Source of the DNA: Cinnamomum chago
Taxonomy: Eukaryota > Streptophyta > Magnoliopsida > Laurales > Lauraceae
Reading direction: 5' to 3'
DNA length: 64,000 bases
NCBI GenBank assembly: GCA_038049695.1
Contig: CP142453.1
Location: forward strand, 15,690,001 to 15,754,000
The stretch's first letter is position 1. Each line of letters opens with the position of its first letter. The notes below the pieces were generated by a model that saw nothing but the letters and a program-made list of their open reading frames with translations, made no database searches and was not told the DNA's origin. Shown in pieces: positions 52,201 through 63,721 of the stretch. A program made the translations under genes and the position numbers.

Positions 52201-55200
52201 CAGTACCCTATCATAAGGCTTTCTCTAAATTGATGAAGACCATATGAAGACTTTTCCTTTTCTCACAGTATTTTTTTTATTAATTGCCTAAGTGAGAAGA
52301 TAGCTTCCATAGTTGACCTCCCTGACATAAGACCAAATTGATTTTTAGACATTTTGGTTTGTTATCCAAGTCTTTGCTCCATTACTCTCCCATAGTTTCA
52401 TAGTGTGACTCATAAGTTTCAGTCCCGTGATAGTTGGTGCAACTTTCTATATTTCCTTTGTTCTTGCATATAGGTACTATAACACTCCTCCATTTATCTG
52501 GCTCTTTGTTTACCCTTGATATGTTATTGAAAAGCCTAGTTAACCAAATTCATCCAATCTCTCCTACTCATTTCCAAGCCCCCATCAAAATACCTTCTGG
52601 CCCCATAGCCTTTCATATCTTCATTAGTGCCAATGCTTTCTTCACTTCTACTATGATTCTGCGAGTTTTTACTGCCGGTGTCAAGCCTATTGAAAAGCCT
52701 AGTTAACCAAATTCATCCAATTTCTCCTACTCATTTCCAAGCCCCCATCAAAATACCATCTGGCTCCATAGCCTTTCCCATCTTCATTAGTGCCAATGCT
52801 TTCTTCACTATGATTCTGCGAGTTTTTACTGCCAGTCTCAAGCCTATATAAAGGAGGATTGTGTTAGGTAGGTTGAGAGACAAGAGTAAAACCTTTTGTC
52901 ACGGTAAGAATTACACACAATCTGTTGCAATGTTTTGGCTTGCTACTTCAAGATGCATCTTGTTAGAAGCCTCTATATATCTGTTGAAAAGGGTTCCGAC
53001 ATGTGTCTGGTGTTGTCATGAAGCACTGTTTTAGACGTCTATCTAGTTTAAATTATTCACTCAGGTGATATTAAGTTTACTGCAAGGCTGGGGCTATGTT
53101 TTGGTAAGAGGTACCCCACACAGATTTTCATGAGGTAACTTTTTTACCTCAACATGCGACACCCCATAAGATATCCCCCCAACCCACTAAACCCCCAATG
53201 AATTAGCACTCACCCTAATTTGACACTAATCTAAATAATAATCACCATCGAAGGTTTTTAAGTTATATTTTCATGAAATTTAATTTGAGAGTGATTATTT
53301 TTCAGATTAACGCCAAATTAGGGTTGGTGAGTGTGGGGGGTGAATTTTCCATGGGGTATCCCACGCGGTGCTAAAAAAGTTACCTCTCACGCAAATCTGT
53401 GAGGGTACCTTTTAGCATAAGATAGCCCTATAATACATATATATGTTCTGCTAATGCAAGAGAGGTCAACCCACTTGAATGTATGCTAATCATGGGAGGG
53501 TGGTGTGATGGAAAGGTCTCATTGTGGATATGATTTTGGGTAAAAATCATCTCAACAAAATCATCGCATCATTGATTTACAGGCCTTAAAACGGTTTCTT
53601 AAGTTGCATGTTTTATTAAATTTAATCCAATGAAGAGTATAATTCAGATTAGTGTCAATCAGGGTGAGTTCATAGGGGGTTATTGAGTGTGAGGGGCACT
53701 GATTTGTAATAGGGGGTCCCATGTGGTGGGAAAAAAGGTTACCTGTTAACAGATTGGGTGAGAGGTACCTCTTGGTAGAACATGACCCTAAATGTGTATG
53801 GATCTAGACAAGATAGGAAACTACAACCAACCAGAATGTTAGGGCTTGTAAGATTTTGGCGGGTCTGCAGAAACTGACCACCAAATCAGAAGGTCCTAGA
53901 GGGGCTGGTGAACATCTCGTACCAGCCTGATAGGACTGGAGGGCACAAGTGAGAGCCTTCAAGGCCTGGCGATTACTGGCCGGAACATGAATCATACCTG
54001 GGCCTTCAAGGCCTAGCATCTAGTGCAGGAAGGCCTATAGGACCAAACAATTGAGTTAGAAGAACCTTTAAGGTCAGGTAACAGCTATAGACCTTTTTGG
54101 GGCCTGATTTTCTCATCAGGGCCTAATCTGCTACTGAAGGCACAATACGCTCTTGAAGGCCTGTGATGCTTGAGATCTTCACAGCCAGCCAAAATTATAG
54201 CAAGGAGAGAATAATGGAGATGAAAACGAGAAAGGAGACAAATGAAGTAGAAGAACCTTTAAGGTCAGGGAACAGCTATAGACCTTTTTGGGGCCTGATT
54301 TTCTCATCAGGGCCTAATCTGCTAGTGAAGGCACAATACACTCTTGAAGGCCTGTGATGCATGAGATCTTCACAGCCAGCCAAGATTATAGCAAGGAGGG
54401 AATAATGGAGATGAAAAGGAGAAAGGAGAAACCTAGAGAGACCTGTTCACGTGCCTAGACATGGCTCTGATACCATGTTCACATGAAGAGATTTGAATGC
54501 AAAGGAAAAAATAGAGGAATAGACGAATTACTTCTTTTTTGGCTCCTCTCATCACGAGATTCACTCTCCTTTGATAGGCATTGAAGTAACATTGGGATAA
54601 AATTCCATATTGTTACAAAGACGACCCAAAACCTACAACTGTAAATACCCCTATTCCGCCCTCATCTCTCGATGGTACTAAGGGAAAAACAATTTTTCTA
54701 TATGGTGATTACAACAATTAATCCTAGATTCCTAGTAAATAATTATAACAGTTACTCCTAGATTCCTAGTAAACTGTTATTTCAAGAAATTGGAAAAGCT
54801 AACAAGTGCTTCATTAACGTAATTGGAATATGTAGCTAGGGTGTCACATATCTGTAGGGAGCGCTGAGTACAAATGTGGGGGCCATTTATAACACCCTAC
54901 ACCTCATTGATATGATAATGCATAATACCAACTACCAACTAAATATCACAAAAATTTGATCGATGAAAATGTAAAAGTAGCAGGAGAAAAAAGACAGCAC
55001 GTAATATAAGATATGATGAATCTTTTATAGGATCCGAGTGTTAGATAATAAATGCATGTAACAAGAAAAGGTGTACCTGAGAACTAACACAGACAATGAT
55101 CCGTCCACAAGCAAAAGCAGTAGCTGTAATACTTACGGATGGGTTTTCACAGAGAGAGACAACCTACATATATATACGTTGAAGAAATTAGAATAACTTA

Positions 55201-58200
55201 TTAGATCCCATCACAAACAAAAATTTCAAAGTAGAACTCAAAATGTAAATAAGCATTATATACTTCTTATTTGATAACAATAAATTCAGTAAAATCGAAG
55301 AAATTTATAGTATGTACATCTAAATTAATCATGTTTGTTTGTTGCTTTAGTTGAAACAAAAGTTTCAAGCTGATGGTCAACCTGCCTAGCACAACCCTCC
55401 TCCTTTGACCGGGCTTTTTTTTTTTAATATTTCCTTTGTCTGGGCTTGGGAACAACAGAACTTCAATAGCAGAAGTTTTACACTGCCGAGTTACATATAT
55501 CTATATTAATGAATTAAATAAATAGACAAAGGTGGTTGTAGGGTTCTTTTCCCTAGGATTGGATTTTCTTATGGAGGTCCATAGTGTAAAGCTCCTATAC
55601 CGGTATCTATTTAGTTGTTTATATTACCACATCTGTACTTTTACCTATCTTAATGTTAAAATTCAATTGCAGAAAAAAGAAACCAAACCAAACCAAACCA
55701 AGCCTTTTCTCACTAGGTGGGGTCGGCTATATGGGTTTGACGACGCCAATTAAATCTGTTTAAGGTCATGTCATCCGTTAGATCCATGTAGGCAATGTCA
55801 TGTTTAATAGTTTATTTCCAACTTCTCTTGGGTCTCCCTCTCCCTCTCCTACTCTTACTCCTGGCAATCTCCATGCTTTCACACCTTTTAACAGGTGCCT
55901 CCGTTGGGCGCCTTCTAACATGGTCGAACCATCTCAGTCGATTTTCTCTCATTTTATCTTCAATCGGTGCTATTCCTACTTTGCCCCTAATCTCCTCATT
56001 CATAATCCTATCTCTCCTTGTGATCCCACACATCCATCTTAGCATTCTCATCTCCGCAACTTCCATCTTCTTAGCATGATTATGCTTTACTGCCCAACAC
56101 TCTGATCCATATAACAACGCTGGATGTACCGCCACCTTATAATACTTTCCTTTCCTTTAACCTTGAGGGGGACTTTCCGATCACACAAGACCCCCGAAAC
56201 ACTCCTTCATTTGGTCCACCCGGCCTAAATCCTGTGACTTACATCAGTATCAATCTCTTCATCCTGTTGCATCATAGATCCAAGGTACCTAAAGTTTTCT
56301 TTCTCTACAATCTTTTGTGTGCCCAAACTTATTTCTATGTTACCAGGTGTCCTACTTTGACTAAACTTGCATTCCATATAATCTGTCTTGCATCGACTTA
56401 GCCTAAACCCTTCTGTCTCTAACGTTTTCCGCCACAATTCTAACTTAGCATTCACTCCTCTCGTCTCACCCACTAAAACAATGTCATCTGCAAATAGCAT
56501 ACACCACGGCACCTCATCCTGAAAATGTCTTATAATCTCATCCATAACTAGGGCAAACAAGTACGGGCTTAACGCTGAGCCTTGGTGTAGACCAATTGTG
56601 ATAGGAAACTCTTTAGTTTCTCCGACAGTCGTTCTTATAGATGTCACGACTCTATCATACATATCCTTTATCGCCTCAATATATGCGACACACACTCTTT
56701 TGATTTCCAGTACTCTCCATAGAATCTCCCTAAGAACCCGGTCATAGGCCTTCTCCAAGTTAATGAACACCATATGTAAATCTCTCTAACCTTCTCTATA
56801 CTGTTCCATTAACCTTCTCAAGAGAAAGATAGCCTCCATGGTTGATCTCCAAGGCATGAAACCAAATTGATTCTCTGAAACGTTTGTTGTTCTTCTTAGT
56901 CTTCTCTCAATAACTCTCTCCCATAATTTCATCGTACGACTCATCAATTTAATCCCGCGGTAGTTCGCACAGTTCTGAATATCTCATTTGTTCTTGTATA
57001 TAAGTATAAGAATACTTTTCCTCCATGCATCAGGCATCTTCTTGCTCTTTAGCACTACATTAAAAAGAGTTGTCAACCAACTTATGTCATCCTCCCCCAA
57101 GTACCTCCAGACCTCAATAGGGATACCATCTGGCACAACCACTTTCCCATTCTTCATCATTTTCAATACTTCTTTAACTTCTTCTCTACCGATTCTCCTA
57201 TAGAACGTATGATTTGATTCTTCCCTATAAATGGTAAGCTGCCCCAATTGTACGTCACTACTACTGCTTTCTTTAAATAACTTGTAGAAGTAGCTCTTCC
57301 AACGCTCCTTTATCTCCTCTTCCTTTACTAATACCTTTTCATCCTCATCCTTAATGCATTTAATTTGGTTTAAGTCCTTGGTCCGCCTATCTCTGGCTTT
57401 GGCAAGCTTGAATATCTCTCTTTCGCCTTCCTTTGTGTCGAGTCGCCTATATAGCTCCTCAAATGCCTTTGCCTTGGCCTCAATAACTGCCTTTTTGGTT
57501 TCTCTTTTTTCTTTTTCTTTTTTTCTCTTTTTGAAAAAAAAAAAGAAAAAGAAAAAAGCACATAAGACTGATGAAAATATTGAAATGTGAAACTGCATAT
57601 CAAATTAGAACCCACATTTTAATCCCTAGAACTAACATCATATAACAAAATACATCTGAATGAGAATAAGACAACCTCTGTTTTAATCAATAGCTCATAT
57701 GAATAAGCACATATTTTTATTCCTCGCTCCTTATTTGTGCCGTAATTAGATGGGCCTGACCCCTTCTAGAGCAGAAGTTTTGTGCCTCGAAATGCTTTCA
57801 TGGTTTGTTCTAAACTGATCAAGACAATCTTAAAAATAAAAATAAATAAAAATCCCCAAGAGATGCAGGTATCACCCAGTACATTCAGAGAGATCATTTG
57901 TCACCTTTCTTCCAAAAGAATAATGAAGCACCAAATGGTCCACATCTTCCATGCAACAAACCAATCAAACTTGCTGAACACTGGACTACTCCCTCTGTTT
58001 GGCTGATTTGAAGACCTTAAAAAACTTTTTTTTTTCCATCCAATCCAATCCACTGGGATTCATTGTATGGCAGTCTTCTACTACTTAAGATGCTCTGATA
58101 CCATGTTAAAGCATCCATTATGATAGTTTCTAAGGTTTCCTTCTTTTAAGGTTTAGAAAAACCATTGAAAGAGAAGTAACTTACTAATAGTGAGACTCTG

Positions 58201-59900
58201 GTGAAAACCTAACACCTAATTTTAAAAAAGCACTTATAGGATGTTTAATTTTCCAAATATAACGCATATACTCTGTCCTATTATAACCACCAACAAAAGT
58301 CATAATAATTTGGCCAAAAAAATGGTATTAGGATTCAGACGCCAAAACAGAGCACCAAAACTGCAATTTGAAATAAAATTTCCCTAAAAAATAACAAAGT
58401 CAGAAGATAACATCTCAATTTCTTTCGCTTTTTCATTTTGAAAAATGAAAAATGTAAAAGATCAATGGGACAAAGAAAGTATTAGTAAGGCAGATCAAGC
58501 ATAAATTCTTTCTGTATTGGAATAAGAATGGATTCCAAATTTTTATTAAGCAACCTCAGAGGCAAGCCATTCTCATTTTTTAACTATGGGTGAGAATGTT
58601 AATTCCTTAAGGTAGTTACAACAATAAAGGCCAGGAATGTCTCTTAGTTGATCAGTTCCCATAAATGGTTTGTGAAATTAATTGAAGGTCACAGCAACAA
58701 TGCTTTGGCAGCATTGACCCTCTCCTGTGCATACCTGTCATGATTTTCTAGGGACGACAAGCTAAATTCGTGCAGGCATATTTTAATATAGTAGGTAAAA
58801 GCCTTTACAAGCAATGATCTGTAAAAATTTCCCTAAAAATGTGAAGTTACCCTCTAAACCTTCTTTCTCCTTTCTCCTTTCTCCATTCTACAGGGCAACT
58901 ACCACCGTACAACATTTGTCCCTATATTTTAACCATCATTGCAAGAAGCAACTCTATATCATATTGCCATTCAGCAGTTTAACTCATAAAGTAAATTTAT
59001 CAAGGTTAGAAAACTCCTGAGTTGACTCTTGACTGTCCCGAGTCATCTCGTTTTGACAAAGGATCAAGTCAAATACAGGGGAGACTTGGCCAATTCACCT
59101 CATTTTAATAAGCTGTTGAACCATTTAATAGGTAGGTATGATTTTAAACAATTTCAATGTTTATTTTCAAGTAATTATGCATGAGTTTGTAGCCATCAAT
59201 TTAAAAACTATGGTTGGAATGTAATTTGAAACTTATATGTATCTTTTATCTATGATATTTGGACTAACAAATTATGTAATATGCAACATGTTTTTTATTG
59301 TCCCTATTATACCATTTTTCTTGCATATATAAATATATTAATTTGAATCGATTATAATGAATGCATGTAAATAAATGTATATTTATATTTTATAAGTATT
59401 TGAGTAATTTTAAAAAATGACTCTCAAGTCTCCACATTGGCTCTATCAAAGTCTCTTTTTTTTTCTTTTTTTTTTTGCATTGGACGAATCAAGTCCTAGT
59501 CACGAGTTTTCCAACGTTGAAATTTATCATGAAGGATTGCATAAAGAGAACCATAACTAAGACTGGTGATATTATTAGAGCAAATTTGATCTTCAAGGTT
59601 GTTCAGATAAAAGATAGCATTTTCCAATTACTAAATGCACTCTATTCAACCATTCACAGTCAACACAATCAAATAGTTGAAATAGATATGATAGTTGAAA
59701 TAGATATGAGTTATGCAGTAATATATTTCAAGGCAATTAGGAAGAAAATAAAAATGTATAAACTTCCACCGAAAATCACAGAATATATAACAATTAATTA
59801 ACCATAAAGGGAATATACCTGCTTTGCAAATAATGCAATAGAGATAGATTGAGGGACAAGAGGATCGTTGATAATTTTAAGCAATCCACTTGTTTTTGCT
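49259..59900 (-). CDS. GLE1: mRNA export factor GLE1, C-terminal 241 residues (5' part outside window)
   Basis: Six exons in gene order: 59900-59819, 55163-55077, 50982-50899, 49930-49799, 49674-49546, 49471-49259. The first one enters with one base of a split codon, so at least one more exon lies upstream. The protein reads [116 protein letters not shown] and ends [20 protein letters not shown] plus KT. This is the HEAT-like C-terminal domain of GLE1, which with inositol hexakisphosphate activates the DEAD-box helicase Dbp5/LOS4 at nuclear pores to release mRNA. I found no further exon up to 64000. The 4.1 kb and 4.7 kb introns upstream of the third and second exons hold LINE and LTR remnants. 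The identification is firm; the N-terminal two thirds is not in the window. Confidence 0.94.
51140..52860 (-). mobile_element. RTE-type LINE, decayed, in a GLE1 intron
   Basis: The left end is the antisense LINE tail (CATCAAAGCCTTGCCCCAAC, ATGTTGGGGTC). About 52215-52240 reads on the minus strand as [13 protein letters not shown]-like, the reverse transcriptase segment seen at 56773. Stops and indels break every frame, and a 163-bp tandem duplication lies near its 5' side. Confidence 0.75.
52526..52848. repeat. 163-bp tandem duplication inside the LINE remnant
   Basis: The segment from ATTGAAAAGCCTAGTTAACC to about TCAAGCCTAT occurs twice head to tail (starts 52526 and 52689) and is nearly identical apart from a small deletion in the second copy. 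It arose after the LINE was already dead. Confidence 0.9.
54058..54432. repeat. 191-bp tandem duplication
   Basis: AGAAGAACCTTTAAGGTCAG at 54058 recurs at 54249. The following text (GGGGCCTGATTTTCTCATC, AGATCTTCACAGCCAGCCAA, GGAGATGAAAA) repeats with only a few differences. It lies in the presumed internal region of the LTR element whose PBS is at 54463-54475. Confidence 0.9.
54463..54901 (-). mobile_element. LTR (54476-54901) with adjoining PBS of an LTR retrotransposon remnant
   Basis: On the minus strand the 426-bp candidate LTR starts TGTAGGGTGTTATAAATGG and ends CATGTGAACA. It is directly followed by TGGTATCAGAGCC (54475-54463), the initiator tRNA-Met primer site. The internal region would extend left to about 53800, but no gag or pol coding and no second LTR was found, so the element is truncated or internally deleted. 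The outer LTR border is set by the terminal ACA only. Confidence 0.65.
55676..57530 (-). mobile_element. RTE-clade LINE, 5'-truncated, reverse transcriptase domain mostly readable
   Basis: Minus-strand frames at about 57530-56984, 56773-56225 and 56135-55812 together cover an RTE reverse transcriptase: [19 protein letters not shown], then [17 protein letters not shown], the catalytic FADD in [36 protein letters not shown], and the C-terminal [35 protein letters not shown] and [10 protein letters not shown]. The endonuclease domain is missing. The 3' end is CCGACCCCACCTAGTGAGAA followed by a (TTGGT)n-type tail at about 55680-55700. Frame breaks between the three blocks show it is inactive. It sits in the GLE1 intron between exons 59819 and 55163, in the same orientation as GLE1. 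Confidence 0.9.
58092..58103 (-). other. Initiator tRNA-Met primer binding site of a further LTR element remnant
   Basis: The minus strand reads TGGTATCAGAGC directly after TTTAACA, as expected at an LTR/PBS junction. A presumed LTR would run right from 58104 (plus-strand TGTTAAAGC), but I could not fix its other end or find a partner. Confidence 0.5.
59001..59519. mobile_element. hAT-type MITE, 519 bp (GLE1 intron)
   Basis: Ends CAAGGTTAGAAAACTCCTGA and the inverse of ACGAGTTTTCCAACGTTG, flanked by the exact 8-bp duplication AAATTTAT (58993-59000 and 59520-59527). It is colinear with the element at 32055-32798 (shared words GTAATTATGCATGAG, GAATGTAATTTGAAAC, GAATGCATGTAAATAAATGT) and represents the empty site of the mini LTR insertion there. 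Confidence 0.92.
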
Positions 59901-60399
59901 CTACAAAACAACCCAAGAACAAACAGTGCATAATATTTACATACTGATCAGCACCGATAAGATGCCAAAACGTCCTTAACAACATATCTAAAAGCAAAAC
60001 CAATCAAATTGTAGTAATAACAACAACAACAAAGGTAGAAGCATTTTTCTGAGAAAAACCATATGAAAAAGAAAGATTTATAATATGAAGTTTTTCTAGT
60101 TAAGCGAAACATTTAATCTGTCTCTTGTCATAGCAAAAGCTATTAGAAATAAAAACTTGCCATGTTGTATGTCTGATTGGGGATTGAAAAAAAAAAAAGG
60201 CAACTAGTATATGATCTTTTAACGACAAAAACTTGGGTCCTTGGTTTTGCCATGCAGTGTTCTTTCTTTATAGGGTTTATTCCGTATATGAGTGAATCTA
60301 AAAAAAAAAAAAAAAAATCAGTCTCTTCAGTAACAATAATAGAGCATGGAAAACTATAATGTCTGAGGTGCTTTATCAAATCAGATCCAGAACTATTTT

Positions 60400-61030
60400 T
60401 CTAAATCTTGAGGTTTCTAGCACACTGGCATCAAAGTGGGATTTGCCTATCTTTCACCCCCAAAACTCCCCTGGATGATGTTACTCTGTTGGCAATAGTT
60501 GGGGACCTTTTCATTCATTACCGGGATGATGTTGCTGTTGGTTTTTCAAAAGACGATTCAAGCCAATTGGATAGGTTGATCTCTATTCATCATGAAGATA
60601 TCTACCAAGCAGCAGCATTTCTCATCCGTGAAGCTGCCAAGTGTTCAGCCAGCATAACTATCTTAACTGACAGCAGAGCCCTTAAAGACGCTCTCCAGGA
60701 CCTGAGCTTGGAAGAGTCGTTTTCAGGCCAGAAGACTGCATTGCTTGGTAGACAATCTAAAAGTCTCAGTTTGCAACCATTATCCTGTTGACACGAGGAC
60801 TTGGTCCAAAACTGCATTTAATCTGAGAAATGTGAACCGTATTGACATCAGCTCAATTGGAAACTGACGAGCAGCTGCTTCTCTTTCCTCTTTCCCGGGC
60901 TGTGGGATCCTTTCTTTTGTTCTTTCGATGCCCAGTGTGTGGCCTTTTCTTTCTTTCCATTGCTTTTTGCCCGGAATGTGGGGTGTGGGGTTTTTTGTAC
61001 AATCACTTAATTTCAAAAAAAAAAAAGGAA
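60400..61030 (+). mobile_element. Probable L1-type LINE 3' fragment with RNase H-like remnant
   Basis: An open stretch at 60408-60791 contains IYQAAAFLIREAAKCSASITILTD and SRALKDALQDL, a pattern like the central helix and DS motif of retroelement RNase H. It is followed by a T/G-rich 3' part (GTGGGGTTTTTTGTACAATC) and an A-tract at 61014-61026, as at L1 3' ends. Weak protein similarity leaves room for a host gene fragment. Confidence 0.45.
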
Positions 61031-61137
61031 CTTTCAATCATGCCTTTCGTTGTGAATATCTATGGAAATTGTACAACCATATTACCACCTAGTCATTGCT
61101 TAATCTTTTACTTTGATGTGCATCTAACCATACACTA

Positions 61138-62088
61138 AGGGCCCGTTTGGATGTTTACAAAATAAAATATTTACAGATTTAAATATTGCAAGAATAAGAC
61201 AACATAGAATAGAATAATATAATATTAAAATGTTGTAATATTTTTGCTATTTGGCAATTTTTGAAGAATATTACAGATTTTCAATTAAGTTGTTTAGAAG
61301 GTGTGATTAAAGTAAATTTTATTATTAGAATAATTTTTAATTAAATACTTTTAGTTTATATGTAATTTATCATGTCTCGATAAAAAAGTAGTGTGATAAA
61401 GTAAAATTCAACTGCCATGTTTTTTACCATAAGTTACATTTCTTTTATCATATAAAAATATAGTAAAGTGCGGTAAAGTAAAGTCAATACAATAAACAAC
61501 TACTTAACAACTCTCTCTCCCACTTTATTTCATCACATACTTCATCTCACCTTACTTTACCTCACCTTTTACCATGATGTGACATCAATCTTTATTTTAC
61601 TTTACCACCCATGTGAACAGGTCACTTTTTATTTACCATATAAAACTACCATAAAATGTGATAAAGTAAAGTCACAAAAAAGGAAACTATTTTACCATTC
61701 CCTCCCATTTTACTTCACCATATACTTTATCTCACCTTTACTTTACCTCACCTTTACTTTACCTCACCTTTATTGTGCTATGACATTTACCTTTACTTTA
61801 CTTTACCATATATGTAAACAAATACATCATGATGGATTTAGTGAACTAAAGTATCTTCTTTACTCTACCACTTTGTAATCGTCATTTTGAAATATTTTTA
61901 TATTGTAGAAAGTTTTCTACCGGGAAGAGCTCTAGGAAGAAATATTGAGTTTTTTGAAAGAAAAGAATCTTTTCTTCAATTTTTTTCTTGGGTTACCAAA
62001 CGCACAAGATTCTTTTCTTTAGAAAATGAAAGATTGTGTACTATAAATATTCATTTCTTGTGTTTTCTTGTGCATATAAACAGGCCCT
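61138..62088. mobile_element. Possible TIR element, about 950 bp
   Basis: AGGGCCCGTTTGGATGTT at the left and the inverse of TGCATATAAACAGGCCCT at the right resemble the GGGCCYGTTTG ends common in plant hAT-like MITEs. No target duplication is evident, so borders may be decayed. The interior has many TTTACTTTACCTCACC repeats (near 61736-61772). Confidence 0.35.
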
Positions 62089-62505
62089 ACATCTTTTACA
62101 AAAAAAAAAAAAAAAAAAAAAAGGTCTCTACTACATTAAATAAGAAACTCCTGAAATCTTTGTTCCTTATACAAAGACAATAACACCATATCTCTATCAA
62201 TGGTTTGGTTGCCTCGTAAAGAGTTGAATGGAAATGGAATATTCACCCAGAAACCCTCTTTTGAAGTGAAATTAGAAAGATTGGTCATATACACAATACT
62301 TACAAACCCACTTACTAAAATCAAAGGGATCCATCTCTCCCATCGACACTGATATTAGAAAGTTGATCTGATGCAACCCAAGATAATCTACACAAGAGCC
62401 TATGCACTCACATGCATGGAGCACTCTTATTGGAGTTCAGAGATTTGAACTCATCGACAGGGGTCCATAGTTAGGCCTATTGGAGCAAAAACCTACGAGC
62501 CCAAG

Positions 62506-62959
62506 TGATGCGGAGCGGGGTACCAAGTAGGGGGCGGGCAGAGATGGAGGGATCGGAGATGGAGGGTGGAGGTGGTATGTCGGGCTTTTGCCTGAAAATT
62601 GGGTTCACGCCAAACTCCCTATCGATGGCGAAGAAGAAGAGATAACTCTGGGATACCCAAAAGCACTCAAGAAAATTTTCATTAATCACTGACTGAGGAG
62701 CCAAAAGGCTTTACAATGCTTATATAGGAAAATGAGAAACCCTAGAAATAATCTAGACCATCCAACACATCGATGGCCAGGATTAAAACATCTAAATTCA
62801 AATAAACTAAAAGACAAACCATCAAAATAACCCTAAATAATATAAAATAAATATAAACTAATGGCCTGGTAGGTGGGCTGGCCCAATGAAGTGGTCGAGA
62901 TGGATGGGCGGGCCCATTGGCGGGTCGACCCATGGGGACCATGGGTCTGTCTTGCATCA
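62506..62959 (-). mobile_element. Solo LTR, 454 bp
   Basis: Terminal TGATGC and GCATCA, flanked by the perfect 5-bp duplication CCAAG (62501-62505 and 62960-62964). On the minus strand a CCTATATAAGCATTG box (about 62735-62721) lies mid-LTR, as a U3 promoter would, and the reading continues into a C-rich 3' half. No internal region adjoins it, so it is the product of LTR-LTR recombination. Confidence 0.85.
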
Positions 62960-63685
62960 CCAAGCCCACTTCAAGGACGCACCAGGTGAATGGCTAGGGT
63001 TAAGCCCTGCCAACCAGTGTTTTAAAACTCCGACTCCACCAAGGTTTAGTTGAGCCAGGCCGGATCAAGTCAAGCCAAATCTGGATTTGGGTTAACTTTT
63101 TGCCCCAAAAAATATTGGAAAAATGTTTGAAAAATAAAAAAAAATTAAAAACTGGCATTCCATGGGGAGAGAGAGAGAGAGTTCAGATTTCAGAATGGAC
63201 TAAATTTTAGTTTGCTTAAAATGTTCTTTTTAGTACTTTCTTTTTTTCTAGAAGTCCATGGTTTCTATTTAATGAAGTACGCAAGTTAAGGTCTATGTTA
63301 TGTCATTTGTCCTTCAACTCTTGGACTGATCAAGGAAAGAGATGAATTTGAGAAGGGGAAAAAAGAAAATAAATTTTCTATGGGTAAATTGAATGGCCAC
63401 AATTGAGGTTGTTTATCTGAATAGAAGGGATTTCATGTAAATGTTCTTCATCTAACATGCCTTGAGAAAAAAGTTAGCTTAGTGTTGCTGACCATTTGAA
63501 GAAATAATTCCTCCAAAGAAGATCATTTTTTTTAGACAACCATAAATTGAATTAAACCAAACAAGAAAGCAGAATGGAAGAACGAATAAATAAGAGTCCA
63601 AGCTCTAAAATCGCATCTTTAGGCACCTGAACCCTCCTCACAAAAAAAAAAGTTGCTAATGGCATGGCTAATACACTGCAGATGC

Positions 63686-63687
<2 letters not shown>

Positions 63688-63719
<32 letters not shown>
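63688..63719. repeat. (GA)n microsatellite
   Basis: About 32 bases of pure GA repeat in non-coding DNA near the right edge. A shorter GA run lies at about 63167-63181. Confidence 0.95.
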
Positions 63720-63721
<2 letters not shown>

